A stretch of 64,000 bases of DNA. Source: Chitinophagaceae bacterium. GTDB lineage: Bacteria > Bacteroidota > Bacteroidia > Chitinophagales > Chitinophagaceae. A program made the position numbers and the translations under genes. This document shows, in pieces, positions 18,096 through 27,237 of the stretch. Location of the stretch: positions 986,501-1,050,500 of the forward strand of contig JADKIE010000001.1 in the NCBI GenBank assembly GCA_016721385.1. Direction: 5' to 3'. Below the pieces are notes generated by a model. It ran no database searches and was not told the origin of the DNA. It was given only the letters and a program-made list of their open reading frames with translations. How positions within the stretch are numbered: the first letter of the stretch is position 1; each line of letters starts with the position of its first letter.

Positions 18096-18923
18096 TTAAA
18101 ATTGTACTTCAAAAAATTGTGTAGTAGTATCTGCAACGGCTGTACCTGCCATATAATCCAGATTTAGCTTCCACAAACCAGTCATTGTAAAGTTTACTTT
18201 TCCTTTGTAATGCCCATTGCCAGTGTGTGCAGGGTTTACATTATTAGGTGACCCATGCCCCATAGTTGGCATTTCGGGAGTAAGTGTTACTAATAAGCTA
18301 CTATCAGCAGGGAAACTCATCATAGTAGCCCTTTTGTAAATAGCAATTTCCATATCGTTAATTCCTACTTTAGGTGCAGATGGCTCAATAAGTGAAATAA
18401 AATATTTACCACCGTCATGTGCTGCAGTAAATGATTTCATTTTAGATTTTGCCGGGTCTACAACCGTAAAGGGTATTGTAAGTTCTCCTTCTTTATCGCT
18501 TACATGGTTGTGTACATTTAAATTAACCGTCCAGCTACCTCCGCCCATTGATGGCATTATAAATACTACGCTACAAGGAAACAAATGATTAGCTGCATTT
18601 TCCGATATTGGGTTGTCGTATGGAGCAGAGTGCTGCATAGCTCCCATATTCATCATAGGCATAAGGTGTATGTGAGCCTCATCCACTCTTTTTCCTGTAA
18701 CCGAATCGTATAAGGCTATATAAAATTTATTGTACCCTGTATAAACCAATGCTTCTTTGGTATATACAACTACTTTAGTGGCTGCGCCAACTGCATATCC
18801 TTCGGCTTGTTTAGTAAGCCCAAGCGTAGGATCAGGCTCTACGTTTTCTTCCTTTTTGCAAGACGAGATAACTAAAATAAATAGTAAAGCCGGTAAAAAT
18901 ATTGATAGTATTATCTTTTTCAT
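18096..18923 (-). CDS. YtkA/FixH-like Met/His-rich lipoprotein
   Basis: A 275-residue lipoprotein: signal KKIILSIFLPALLFILVISS then Cys at about 22. Two Ig-like repeats resemble the YtkA-like domain: one around EAHIHLMPMMNMGAMQHSAP and WTVNLNVHNHVSDKEGELTI, the second around VTLTPEMPTMGHGSPNNVNP and GLWKLNLDYMAGTAV. Such domains bind copper through Met and His in the periplasm. Together with the downstream OprC-like receptor on the same strand this suggests copper acquisition or homeostasis. The ligand is inferred, not shown. Confidence 0.75.
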   Translation of the reverse strand: MKKIILSIFLPALLFILVISSCKKEENVEPDPTLGLTKQAEGYAVGAATKVVVYTKEALVYTGYNKFYIALYDSVTGKRVDEAHIHLMPMMNMGAMQHSAPYDNPISENAANHLFPCSVVFIMPSMGGGSWTVNLNVHNHVSDKEGELTIPFTVVDPAKSKMKSFTAAHDGGKYFISLIEPSAPKVGINDMEIAIYKRATMMSFPADSSLLVTLTPEMPTMGHGSPNNVNPAHTGNGHYKGKVNFTMTGLWKLNLDYMAGTAVADTTTQFFEVQF

Positions 18924-19056
18924 TGTTTGTTTTTTTGAATTAATTATAATAGTTGTACGCCGTTATACACAACTGTGCATACACATATAACTATAGATTA
19001 GATCTTATCTAATAATTACAAATAAATTTTAAAATAAATGTTCTGAGAAGCCCAAT

Positions 19057-19428
19057 CTATGCTTGTGGGGGATGAAAGAAAGCGTAGGAAATATCCGCTA
19101 ATGATTGCTTTTGCTCAAAAGCTGATGGTTTTTCTATAATTAGGGTAAGCGTATTTTCAATACTATAAAAAAATGATTTTGAAGAGAGTACTTCAGTTTT
19201 GTTTTCAAATTTTCTTTCTGGCAGTTGTTGGTCTTTTTTTTCCTCTTGCTTCAATTTTTTCATCATTTGGCATTTACCATTACAGTGTAGTTTTGGTTTA
19301 GCCTTATTTTCGCAATTTTTGGCATAAGCCGCGGTATTTAAATAATAATCAAGTTTTATAAACTGACCGCTGAACATTTGTATCACAAATGCCAATAATA
19401 ATAGCGATGCTGTTAATTGCTTAATCAT
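19057..19428 (-). CDS. Small secreted/membrane protein with HCNGKC motif
   Basis: I start this at the ATG at 19428, giving 123 residues: a hydrophobic segment (QLTASLLLLAFVIQMFSG), a basic region with the cysteines CENKAKPKLHCNGKCQMMKK, then a charged linker and a C-terminal tail. A perfect -7 box (TACTTTTG, 19434-19441) just before this ATG supports it over the longer frame from 19509. Cys-rich proteins of this type often accompany metal-related TonB genes in Bacteroidota. I cannot name a function. Confidence 0.65.
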   Translation of the reverse strand: MIKQLTASLLLLAFVIQMFSGQFIKLDYYLNTAAYAKNCENKAKPKLHCNGKCQMMKKLKQEEKKDQQLPERKFENKTEVLSSKSFFYSIENTLTLIIEKPSAFEQKQSLADISYAFFHPPQA

Positions 19429-19433
19429 TACTG

Positions 19434-19441
19434 CAAAAGTA
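19434..19441 (-). promoter_or_regulatory. -7 promoter box (TACTTTTG) of the HCNGKC gene
   Basis: An exact TAnnTTTG match ending 5 bases before the ATG at 19428. The transcript would be almost leaderless. Confidence 0.4.
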
Positions 19442-19525
19442 ATCCATTTTGCTATTTCTTTTATGATGGAAATCATATTGAAACCCATCATTATATTATT
19501 CCCCCTCATTCTGTAACTTTAAAGC

Positions 19526-20926
19526 ATGACAGCAAAATCAAAATTAAACCTGTTTGACTTTACCATGATAGTGGTAAGTCTTGTAATAGGTATGGGGATT
19601 TTTCGTACCCCAAAAAATGTAGCAGCCGAGTCGCCCGATACTTTTTTGTTTTTTACTGCATGGATTGCCGGTGGCTTGGTTGCATTTTGCGGTGCATTAA
19701 CCTATGCCGAAATTGGCAGCAGGTTACCGGTTACAGGTGGCTATTATAAAGTTTTTTCATATGCATATCATCCCAGTATAGCCTTTGCAATAAACTGTGT
19801 AATACTAGTAAGTAATGCAGCATCTCTTGCCATGGTTGCTTTAGTTGGCGGCGAGTATATTACTGCGTTGTTTGTGCCACTATCCAAAAATGCGGAGTGG
19901 ATGAAGATTGCAGCCAATGCCAGCTATATCCAAAATATACAAATAATAATTGCTATTACGGCTATTGCGATATTTTACGGCGTAAATTTATTGGGATTAA
20001 AAATGAGCGCTAAAACACAAAGTGTGTTAACTGTAATAAAAATTATTTTAATTTTACTGCTAATTACACCATTATTTTTTGCCGATAACAGCCAGGCAAT
20101 TCAACAAGTAAATAATACAATTACCAATCCTTCATTTAAAGAATATATTAAAGCCTTTGGTATTGGCTTGGTGGCTGTAAGTTTCACCTACGGAGGTTAT
20201 CAGCAAACTATAAATTTTGGAGCCGAGGTAAACAAGCCAACCAAAAATGTACCTCGTGGAATTTTTTTAGGTATTGCAATTATCATCATTTTATATTTAA
20301 CTATTAATTACGCCTACATTAAAGTAATTGGATTTGATGCATTAAAAGATACTAAAAATATAGCTGCCGTAATGGCATCAAAAGTGTTTGGGGTAAATGC
20401 CGAAAGAATTTTATCGGGCTTTTTATTTTTAAGTGTGCTGGCTTATGTAAATGTACTTTTAATGAGCAATCCAAGAGTTATGTATGCCATGAGTGAGGAT
20501 AAAATTTTACCTGCTGCCTTTGGAAAACGAAACACAAAAACCGATGTATTAACTACCTCTTTAACCGTATTTGCTGTTTTATGTGTTTTAATTGTTTTTT
20601 GGGCCAAAGAGTTTGATGAAATTTTAAGCTTTACCATATTTTTAGATTGCTTTGGCATGGCACTTTCTGCCGCAACTATTTTTATACTACGCAAAAAAAC
20701 CAAGCATTTGGATAGTACAGGTATTTATAAAATGAAGCTTTTTCCTTTATTACCACTTATATTTATTGCTGCTTATGTTTTTGTAGGCATAAGCATTTCC
20801 CTTGATTATAAGCCAAAAGATATTTTGGCCAGCTTGGGCATTGCTAATGCAGCAACAATAGGCTTAGCGGTAATGTTGGGTTTTATTGGGCTATATTTTT
20901 TACTAAAAAAATTAGGTGAAAAATAG
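19526..20926 (+). CDS. APC-family amino acid permease
   Basis: A 466-residue membrane protein with about 12 helices. It has the APC N-terminal pattern IVVSLVIGMGIFRTPKNVAA, then GALTYAEIGSRLPVTGGYYK near residue 70. The conserved helix 6 region is FGIGLVAVSFTYGGYQQTIN near 210. It should import amino acids or related solutes by proton or cation coupling. The substrate cannot be read from sequence. A TAACTTTA promoter-like box is at 19514-19521, almost touching the start codon. It is divergent from the HCNGKC gene. Confidence 0.87.
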   Translation: MTAKSKLNLFDFTMIVVSLVIGMGIFRTPKNVAAESPDTFLFFTAWIAGGLVAFCGALTYAEIGSRLPVTGGYYKVFSYAYHPSIAFAINCVILVSNAASLAMVALVGGEYITALFVPLSKNAEWMKIAANASYIQNIQIIIAITAIAIFYGVNLLGLKMSAKTQSVLTVIKIILILLLITPLFFADNSQAIQQVNNTITNPSFKEYIKAFGIGLVAVSFTYGGYQQTINFGAEVNKPTKNVPRGIFLGIAIIIILYLTINYAYIKVIGFDALKDTKNIAAVMASKVFGVNAERILSGFLFLSVLAYVNVLLMSNPRVMYAMSEDKILPAAFGKRNTKTDVLTTSLTVFAVLCVLIVFWAKEFDEILSFTIFLDCFGMALSAATIFILRKKTKHLDSTGIYKMKLFPLLPLIFIAAYVFVGISISLDYKPKDILASLGIANAATIGLAVMLGFIGLYFLLKKLGEK

Positions 20927-21010
20927 TTGCCTTCTTAATTATTAAGCAGTACTTTAACCGTTTATACCATTTACATTATTTGTTTACCCAAGTATGTTAT
21001 ATTTTTGTGT

Positions 21011-22339
21011 ATGCGTTACCTTTTATACTCTTTGGTTTTAGCCTTTGCTTTTAACAGTACTGCCACTGCACAACAAAAGTGGAATTTAATGCAGTGTGTG
21101 CAATATGCTATGGATAATAACATTGTAATTAAGCAAAATGCTTTACAAACCAATTTGTCTGAGCTGCAGTTAAAGCAAAGTAAAATGGGGCAATACCCTA
21201 ATGCTAACCTAAACAATAACTATGGCTTGAGTTTTGGAAGAAGAGAAAACCCGGCTACCGGTATATTAGTAGACAATACCTTTTTTAATATTGGCTTAAA
21301 TGTACAAACCAGTGCAGATATTTTTAACTGGTTTAGCAAAAAAAATACCATAGCCGCAAATAGTTGGGAGGTAGAAGCCGCTAAAGCAAGCAACGATAAA
21401 TTGAAAAATGACATTGCTCTCGCTGTCGCCAATGCTTACCTGCAAATTTTATTAGCTAGGGAGCAAGAGAAAATTGCTGATGTTCAATTACAACAATCCA
21501 AGGCGCAATTACTAAATACCCGTAAATTGGTAAACGCCGGATCGTTACCCGAATTAAATGCGGCAGAGCTTGAGGCACAGGTAGCAAGAGATAGTGCAAA
21601 CTATATTTCGGCAAAAGGAAATGTAGAGCAAGGGCTTTTATCATTAAAAGCTAATATGGGGTTTGATGCTGCAACTGCTTTTGATATTGATACACCTCCT
21701 GCCGATAAAATTTTTGTTGAAAAAATAAGCGATTTGCAACCCGAAGCGGTATATGCATCTGCAATGGCTAATATGCCACAACAGCGATATAATGTTTTTA
21801 AACTAAAAGCTGCAGAAAAAACTACAGCAGCTGCCAAAGGTAGCATGTATCCATCACTATCTGCATTTGGCAGCCTTGCTACCAGCTATGTAAAACCAAG
21901 TGGCTTTGATGCACCTAAAATTTTACGCGAATTTAATACAAACTTTGGGCAATCTATCGGGCTTGGAGTAAGCGTTCCAATATTCAATGGAAGCAATGCA
22001 AAATCTGCCTGGCAAAGAAGTAAGCTAACTATTAAAAATTTACAATTTCAAAAAGATTTAGATAACCAAAAACTTAAGCAAGATATTTATCAGGCATATA
22101 ATGCGGCTGTTGTGGCATTAGAAAAATATAATGCAAGTAAAAAAGGCGTTGAAACAGCCGAACGTAGTTACAACTTTGCTAATAAGCGTTATGAAATAGG
22201 CATGCTTACTACACTTGAATTACTTACTAATCAAAACAATTTGTTTAGAAGCAAATTGGAGTATTCGTTAAATCAGTTTGATTATGTTTTTAAAATGAAA
22301 GTGCTGGAGTTTTATAAAGGCTTGGGGTTAAAATTTTAG
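21011..22339 (+). CDS. TolC-family outer-membrane efflux protein
   Basis: From the ATG at 21011 the protein has a signal peptide (RYLLYSLVLAFAFNSTATAQ) and a 442-residue TolC-type sequence. It has two long helical hairpin repeats, the first starting KWNLMQCVQYAMDNNIVIKQ. Typical features are ANAYLQILLAREQEKIADVQ near 145, and LKQDIYQAYNAAVVALEKYN and FANKRYEIGMLTTLELL in the second half. It should form the outer-membrane channel of a tripartite pump with the adaptor encoded 108 bases downstream. A TATTTTTG box (21000-21007) directly abuts the start. Confidence 0.87.
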   Translation: MRYLLYSLVLAFAFNSTATAQQKWNLMQCVQYAMDNNIVIKQNALQTNLSELQLKQSKMGQYPNANLNNNYGLSFGRRENPATGILVDNTFFNIGLNVQTSADIFNWFSKKNTIAANSWEVEAAKASNDKLKNDIALAVANAYLQILLAREQEKIADVQLQQSKAQLLNTRKLVNAGSLPELNAAELEAQVARDSANYISAKGNVEQGLLSLKANMGFDAATAFDIDTPPADKIFVEKISDLQPEAVYASAMANMPQQRYNVFKLKAAEKTTAAAKGSMYPSLSAFGSLATSYVKPSGFDAPKILREFNTNFGQSIGLGVSVPIFNGSNAKSAWQRSKLTIKNLQFQKDLDNQKLKQDIYQAYNAAVVALEKYNASKKGVETAERSYNFANKRYEIGMLTTLELLTNQNNLFRSKLEYSLNQFDYVFKMKVLEFYKGLGLKF

Positions 22340-22379
22340 TTGGGCAATACAGCGTTTAATTAGTTGCATAAAGATATAC

Positions 22380-22401
22380 TGTACAAGAGTGCGACGCCAA
22401 T
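22380..22401 (+). repeat. Dispersed intergenic repeat, copy 1
   Basis: A 22-base sequence (core GTACAAGAGTGCGACGCC) lies between the tolC-like and hlyD-like genes. It recurs exactly at 27468-27489. Weaker similarity continues about 30 bases beyond the core in both copies. It is not coding and has no strong hairpin. The rest of the 22340-22446 gap is otherwise empty. Confidence 0.7.
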
Positions 22402-22446
22402 ACAGATGAGTAAAGAAATTTGGCCGGGCTCACAAAAAAATAAACA

Positions 22447-23808
22447 ATGAGTAAAAAATTAAAATGGATTTTAATTGGTGTTGGAGTTTTATTAGTGCTT
22501 TTAATAGTACTTTCTAAATTGGGTGTATTTGGTAAGGATGAAGGCAAAAAAGCGACAACAGAAAAGGTTCAGAAAAGAACTATTACCGAGGTGGTAAATG
22601 CAAGTGGTAAAATATATCCTGAGGTAGAGGTTAAAGTTAGCCCCGAAATCAGTGGCATAATAACAGAATTAAATGTACAAGAGGGAGATACGGTAAAAAA
22701 AGGGCAAGTGTTGGCAAGAATAAATGCCGATCAATATAACATTCAACGAAGCCAGGCTGCAGGCGGTGTGGCACAATCGCAGGCGCAGGTAAATGCTTCA
22801 CAAGCACAAGTGAATAACTCACAGGCAGCATTAGACGCTTTAAATGCTCAAAAAGAACAGGCACAACGCAACTACGACAGATTAAAACAATTATTTGATG
22901 AAAAAGTAATTAGCCGAAGCGAATTGGATGTTGCAGATGCTAGCTTACGTAGTGCAAAAGCCAACTATAACGCAGCACTACAAGGTATTAAAGGCGGTAG
23001 TGCCAATGTGCAAAGTGCCCGGGCAGGTGTGCAACAATCGTTAGCCACATTACAAAGGGCTAATAAAGATTTAAGCCGAACAATTATTGTAGCACCAAGC
23101 GATGGTGTTGTATCGTTATTAAATGTTAAGAAAGGTGAAAGCGTTGCCGGTAACAGCTTTAATGTAGGTACCGAAATTTTGCGTATTGCAGATATGCAAA
23201 AAATTGAAATTAGGGTTGATGTTGGCGAAAATGACATACCAAAAGTAAAATTAGGTGATAGTGCTTTGGTAGAAGTAGATGCTTACAGCGGAAGAAAATT
23301 TAAAGGATTGGTTACACAAATTGCCAGCAGCAATAATGGTGCAGCGGCACAAAATGTATTATCAACTACAAGTAGCGATGTTACTCAATACAAAGTTTAC
23401 ATAAGAATTTTGCCTGAAAGCTATGTCGATTTGTTAGGCAAAGGCAGTTTTCCTTTTAGACCGGGAATGAGTGCCAGTGCAGATATTCAAACCAAAACAC
23501 ATACCAATGTTTTAAGCGTTGCAATCAATGCTGTAACTACCAGAGAAAAAGTTGATAGTACAAAAGCGAATGTAAAAAAGAATAAAGACAATTCGGATAT
23601 GAGTGCTCAGCAAGAGGTTACACTTGATGATTTGGATGTAGTTGTTTTTCTTTTACAAAAAGATGGTACAGTTAAAAAGGCCAAAGTAAAAACTGATATA
23701 CAAGATATTAACTATATAGAAATTACCGAAGGTTTAAAGGAAGGTGAAGAAGTAATTACAGGACCTTACGAATTGGTAAGTAAAACCCTAAAAGAAAAGA
23801 TAAAGTGA
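22447..23808 (+). CDS. HlyD/MacA-type periplasmic adaptor protein
   Basis: A 453-residue membrane-fusion protein. An N-terminal anchor (LKWILIGVGVLLVLLIVLSK) is followed by a lipoyl half (VSPEISGIITELNVQEGDTV and KKGQVLARINAD). A long coiled coil (about 95-200, rich in Q, A and S) and the second lipoyl half with IIVAPSDGVVSLLNVKKGES come next. Beta-barrel and membrane-proximal domains follow. It should link an inner-membrane transporter with the TolC-like channel encoded just upstream. No pump subunit follows; the next gene is convergent. Confidence 0.87.
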   Translation: MSKKLKWILIGVGVLLVLLIVLSKLGVFGKDEGKKATTEKVQKRTITEVVNASGKIYPEVEVKVSPEISGIITELNVQEGDTVKKGQVLARINADQYNIQRSQAAGGVAQSQAQVNASQAQVNNSQAALDALNAQKEQAQRNYDRLKQLFDEKVISRSELDVADASLRSAKANYNAALQGIKGGSANVQSARAGVQQSLATLQRANKDLSRTIIVAPSDGVVSLLNVKKGESVAGNSFNVGTEILRIADMQKIEIRVDVGENDIPKVKLGDSALVEVDAYSGRKFKGLVTQIASSNNGAAAQNVLSTTSSDVTQYKVYIRILPESYVDLLGKGSFPFRPGMSASADIQTKTHTNVLSVAINAVTTREKVDSTKANVKKNKDNSDMSAQQEVTLDDLDVVVFLLQKDGTVKKAKVKTDIQDINYIEITEGLKEGEEVITGPYELVSKTLKEKIK

Positions 23809-23849
23809 AGATTGTAGATAAAAAGGATTTGTTTGATAAGTAATAAATT

Positions 23850-24577
23850 TTATTTAAACAGCTTTTCAGCAACTGCTACACTTTCAGGTTTACCCACATC
23901 AACTAAATTATCGCCGCTATGGTCGTAACCAAGTATTACATGCTCTGCAGCTAAACTGAGGTATGCGTCCATTATAGAAAATTTACCTTCTTGTTTAATT
24001 AAAGAAAAAATTTGCGGTTCGTAAATTACAACACAGCTATACGCTTTTTCAGTTAAATTAGGTTTATCAATTGAAATTTTTGTTTCGCCGGTTTGCAAGT
24101 TTTCCAGCCACACAATCTATTACTTTCATCAAACAATAAAACTCTGCTGCTTTTTCTATTGGTAACACCAAAGGTTACTAAAGGTTTGTGTTGTTGATGA
24201 TAGGCCATCAATTTGTTTAAATCCAAATTGGTTAAAATATCTACATTTAAAGAAATAAAGGGTTCGTCACTTTCCAGTAAATGTCTGGCTTTCAATAATC
24301 CGCCACCGGTTTCTAGCACTTCATCACTTTCATCACTAATTATTACATTGCTTCCCCAGCCTTTGTTTTGCTCAATTGCATCAATTATTTGTTGTGGAAA
24401 ATGATGAATATTTACAACCACATCTGTAATACCATATTGCTGCAGGTATTCAATATTTCTTTGCAATAAAGATTTACCGTTTACTATTGCTAATGCTTTC
24501 GGGTGCTTATCCGTCCATGGCTTAAACCTTGTTCCCAGACCTGCAGAAAATATTATTGCTTTAGAGATGTTTTCCAA
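23850..24577 (-). CDS. MurU-like sugar-1-phosphate nucleotidyltransferase, frameshifted
   Basis: The N-terminus has the nucleotide-binding signature AIIFSAGLGTRFKPWTDKHP with K-A-L, then NVDILTNLDLNKLMAYHQQH and a C-terminal GYDHSGDNLVDVGKPESVAV. This is the pattern of MurNAc-1-phosphate uridylyltransferase (MurU) and related enzymes. One base is missing in the T4 run 24100-24103; adding it joins NRLCGWKNLQTGETKISID. The gene overlaps the end of the AmgK-RapZ gene by 25 bases. That pairing reproduces the AmgK-MurU cell-wall recycling route, which bypasses de novo UDP-MurNAc synthesis. The substrate is inferred from the pairing. Confidence 0.82.
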
Positions 24578-26010
24578 TTTTCTTTATTTGTATGTGCTAA
24601 ATTAATTTTTACCTTAAACTTATTTTTCAAATGCCTTGCTAAGGCTTCGGCGGCATATACGCTTCGGTGCTGACCTCCGGTGCAGCCAAAATTAATACAC
24701 AAATGTTCAAAGCCTCTTTTAATATAGTCTTCTACACTAATGTCAATAATGCCATAAACACTATTTAAAAAATCGGGCATTTTTGTTTGCTGCTCTAAAA
24801 AATCTTTAACAGGCTTATCCAAGCCACTTAAATATTTGTACTCCTCAAATCGGCCAGGGTTTAAAATGCCTCTCATGTCAAAAACAAAGCCTCCGCCATT
24901 TTTTGTTTCATCTTTTGGATAGCCCTGCTGTATAAATGAAAAACTACAAACATCAACAACCAAAGGGGTTTCATTTGTTGCTTGTACAGGAGTAAATTCT
25001 TTTATTACATCATCACCTGTGCAAAGCTCTAATACTTTTTTAAACTCCGGCACGGCAATACCAATACTTTGGTTATTAATAAACCATTTTAAATTTTGCA
25101 ATGCCAATGGAATACTGGTTAAAAAATGTGCCTTACGCTCAAATAAGCCTCTAAAGCCATAAGCACCCAACACCTGTAGTAAACGTATTAATACATACCC
25201 GTTATATTGGCTTTTAAACACATCTCTATCAACAGTTTCTTCTACAATTTTTTCAAAAGAATTAATATAATCTTCCAATAAATAATTTTTCCAATCATCA
25301 GGCAAATTGGCTTTGGCCTGCCATAACAAACTGGCAACATCATATTGCGGAGCTCCCTTCATCCCTCCCTGGTAATCTATAAAATGAACTTTATCGTCAT
25401 TTGTTACCATTATGTTTCTGCTTTGAAAATCCCGAAACATAAAAAATTTATACTCTGTATGCGACAGGTAATTACTCAACGCTTCAAAATCATCAATTAA
25501 TTTTTGTTTATCGTATGGTTTACGTAAAGCATCTAAAAAATAATACTTAAAATAAAGCAAATCGGCCATTATAGCCTGCTTACCAAATGATGAATTGGTA
25601 AGGCATTTTTTATAATCCAATCCATCATGGCCTTTTACTTGCAGCAGTGCCAGTTGATGTAAACTTTCCTTGTATAAATCATACACATTTTGCACATAAC
25701 CTTGCTCCTCAAGCTTATTAAGTAAAGATGTATCGCCAAAGTCTTCCTGAATATAAATATCCTTATCGCCATTTATACATAAAATTTGTGCCGTAGCTAA
25801 CTCTTTCTTTTTAAAATGTTCCGAAAAATAAATGAACGATTCGTTTTCCTTAATGTTTATGCCGTAAGTAGCAATATAATTTTTATTGGTTGTATGTATT
25901 CTATAATAATGCCTTTCACTGCCGGCCTGCGGCAATTTATCAATTGCACTTATTGTTTCTTTAGAGAAAGAGGCAAAAAGATTTTTTATTTTATCAGTAG
26001 TATTATGCAT
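24553..26010 (-). CDS. AmgK-like sugar kinase fused to a RapZ C-terminal domain
   Basis: Residues about 1-325 form an aminoglycoside-phosphotransferase-type kinase: GSERHYYRIHT near the nucleotide loop, FMFRDFQSRNIMVTNDDKVH (catalytic loop) and FIDYQGGMKGAPQYDVASLL (Mg site). Residues about 345-485 are a RapZ C-terminal domain: FVFDMRGILNPGRFEEYKYL, INFGCTGGQHRSVYAAEALA and LARHLKNKFKV. In enterobacteria this RapZ domain binds glucosamine-6-phosphate. AmgK kinases phosphorylate MurNAc or GlcNAc at C1. The fusion next to a MurU-like gene suggests a recycling kinase with its own amino-sugar sensing module. That regulatory idea is inference. Confidence 0.83.
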   Translation of the reverse strand: MHNTTDKIKNLFASFSKETISAIDKLPQAGSERHYYRIHTTNKNYIATYGINIKENESFIYFSEHFKKKELATAQILCINGDKDIYIQEDFGDTSLLNKLEEQGYVQNVYDLYKESLHQLALLQVKGHDGLDYKKCLTNSSFGKQAIMADLLYFKYYFLDALRKPYDKQKLIDDFEALSNYLSHTEYKFFMFRDFQSRNIMVTNDDKVHFIDYQGGMKGAPQYDVASLLWQAKANLPDDWKNYLLEDYINSFEKIVEETVDRDVFKSQYNGYVLIRLLQVLGAYGFRGLFERKAHFLTSIPLALQNLKWFINNQSIGIAVPEFKKVLELCTGDDVIKEFTPVQATNETPLVVDVCSFSFIQQGYPKDETKNGGGFVFDMRGILNPGRFEEYKYLSGLDKPVKDFLEQQTKMPDFLNSVYGIIDISVEDYIKRGFEHLCINFGCTGGQHRSVYAAEALARHLKNKFKVKINLAHTNKENWKTSLKQ

Positions 26011-26040
26011 TAGTTTGTTTTACAATGGTAAAAATAGTTT

Positions 26041-26073
26041 AAAATAAAACAGCCCCCAAAATGTTGAGGGCTG
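26041..26073 (-). terminator. Rho-independent terminator after the PA0069-type gene
   Basis: The minus strand reads CAGCCC…GGGCTG with an inner run of G/C pairs, then TTTTATTTT. It lies 17 bases after the stop codon of the radical SAM gene. Confidence 0.8.
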
Positions 26074-26089
26074 CCTGAGAATTTATTTG

Positions 26090-27202
26090 TTAAAATAATC
26101 TCCCTTGCCCCCCCGGCACTCTAAATTTTGTAGTATCTAAGCTCCATTCTTCGGCGTTCATGTTGTATAGCTTGCCGTATTTTTTATATTGCTGTGCTAC
26201 TAGGTTGGCAATGTTGCCTTCGCCTCTCATACGTACGCCCCATCGGGTGTCGTTTACTTTGCCATCGTGGCTTTGCTCTATTAAATGCCATACTTTATCG
26301 GCATGGTTGGGAAAGTTTTTGTACAACCAATCATGAAATAAAAATTTTATAGCACCGTTTAATCGTATAAACGTATAGGCGGTAAACGTAGCTCCGTTAT
26401 CGGCTGCGGCTTTCATTATGCGTTGCATTTCATGCTCATTTAAGCCAGGTATCATTGGCCCCATCATTATGCCCATTCGTACACCTGCACTGCTAAGTTC
26501 GTTTATTACTTTTAGCTTTCGTTTAGCCGTTACTGTACGTGGCTCCATGGTTCGGCGTAAGTCCTCATTAAAACTGGTGATAGATACCATGGCACTTACA
26601 ATTTTTTTCTTGGCCATTTCTTGCAGCACATCTTTGTCTTTTAATATCCAAGCATTTTTTGTGAGTATGCCTACTGGCTGGTTAAATTCGTTGCATACTT
26701 CCAGCAAGCCTCTGGTTAATCTGTATTTTTGTTCGGCTGGTTGGTAGCAATCGGTATTGCCGCTAAGCATAATGGGTGTAGCATCCCACTTGGGGTGTTG
26801 TAAAAATTTACGTAGTAGTTGTGGTGCATTTTTCTTTATTAAAACTTTTTGCTCAAAATCTAGCCCAGCACTGTAACCCCAGTATTCATGCACATTACGG
26901 GCATAGCAGTATATACAGCCATGCTCACAACCAGCGTAGGGGTTCATGCTGTAACTCATCCCTACATCTTTGCTTTCAACTTTGTTTACAATGGTTTTGC
27001 TTTGCATTTCTATGTATTGGGTTTGTGGATTAGGTTGTTCCCAATCGTCTATTCCTTCTATGTGTTCTTGTGTGCTTTCGTTTTTTATAAAGCGGTTTTT
27101 GGTATTGAATTGTGCTCCACGGCCTATTTTGTATTGCACAGTGTCTTCTTGAGTTTTTGTGGCCACTTTGTGGTGGTCTTGTTGTAGTTTGTTATTTTCC
27201 AT
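26090..27202 (-). CDS. PA0069-family radical SAM protein
   Basis: A 370-residue radical SAM enzyme. The cluster-binding motif is YAGCEHGCIYCYARNVHEYW (Cys-x3-Cys-x2-Cys) near residue 100, preceded by VGMSYSMNPYAGCEHG. The N-terminal GRGAQFNTKNRF and central MVSITSFNEDLRRTMEPRTV are characteristic of the PA0069 group, distant relatives of spore photoproduct lyase. The reaction is not known. It lies beside a 2H phosphoesterase and the umuDC genes, which fits a damage-response role, but this is context only. A TTCCGA-AAAA-TCGGAA palindrome sits 36 bases upstream. Confidence 0.87.
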   Translation of the reverse strand: MENNKLQQDHHKVATKTQEDTVQYKIGRGAQFNTKNRFIKNESTQEHIEGIDDWEQPNPQTQYIEMQSKTIVNKVESKDVGMSYSMNPYAGCEHGCIYCYARNVHEYWGYSAGLDFEQKVLIKKNAPQLLRKFLQHPKWDATPIMLSGNTDCYQPAEQKYRLTRGLLEVCNEFNQPVGILTKNAWILKDKDVLQEMAKKKIVSAMVSITSFNEDLRRTMEPRTVTAKRKLKVINELSSAGVRMGIMMGPMIPGLNEHEMQRIMKAAADNGATFTAYTFIRLNGAIKFLFHDWLYKNFPNHADKVWHLIEQSHDGKVNDTRWGVRMRGEGNIANLVAQQYKKYGKLYNMNAEEWSLDTTKFRVPGGQGRLF

Positions 27203-27237
27203 GGTTGTTTATTTTTTTATAGTTTTTCTTTTTTGCT

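Noticed and set aside
24553..26010. Aminoglycoside resistance gene
   Set aside because: The kinase is fused to a RapZ domain and paired with a MurU-like gene, which fits sugar recycling.
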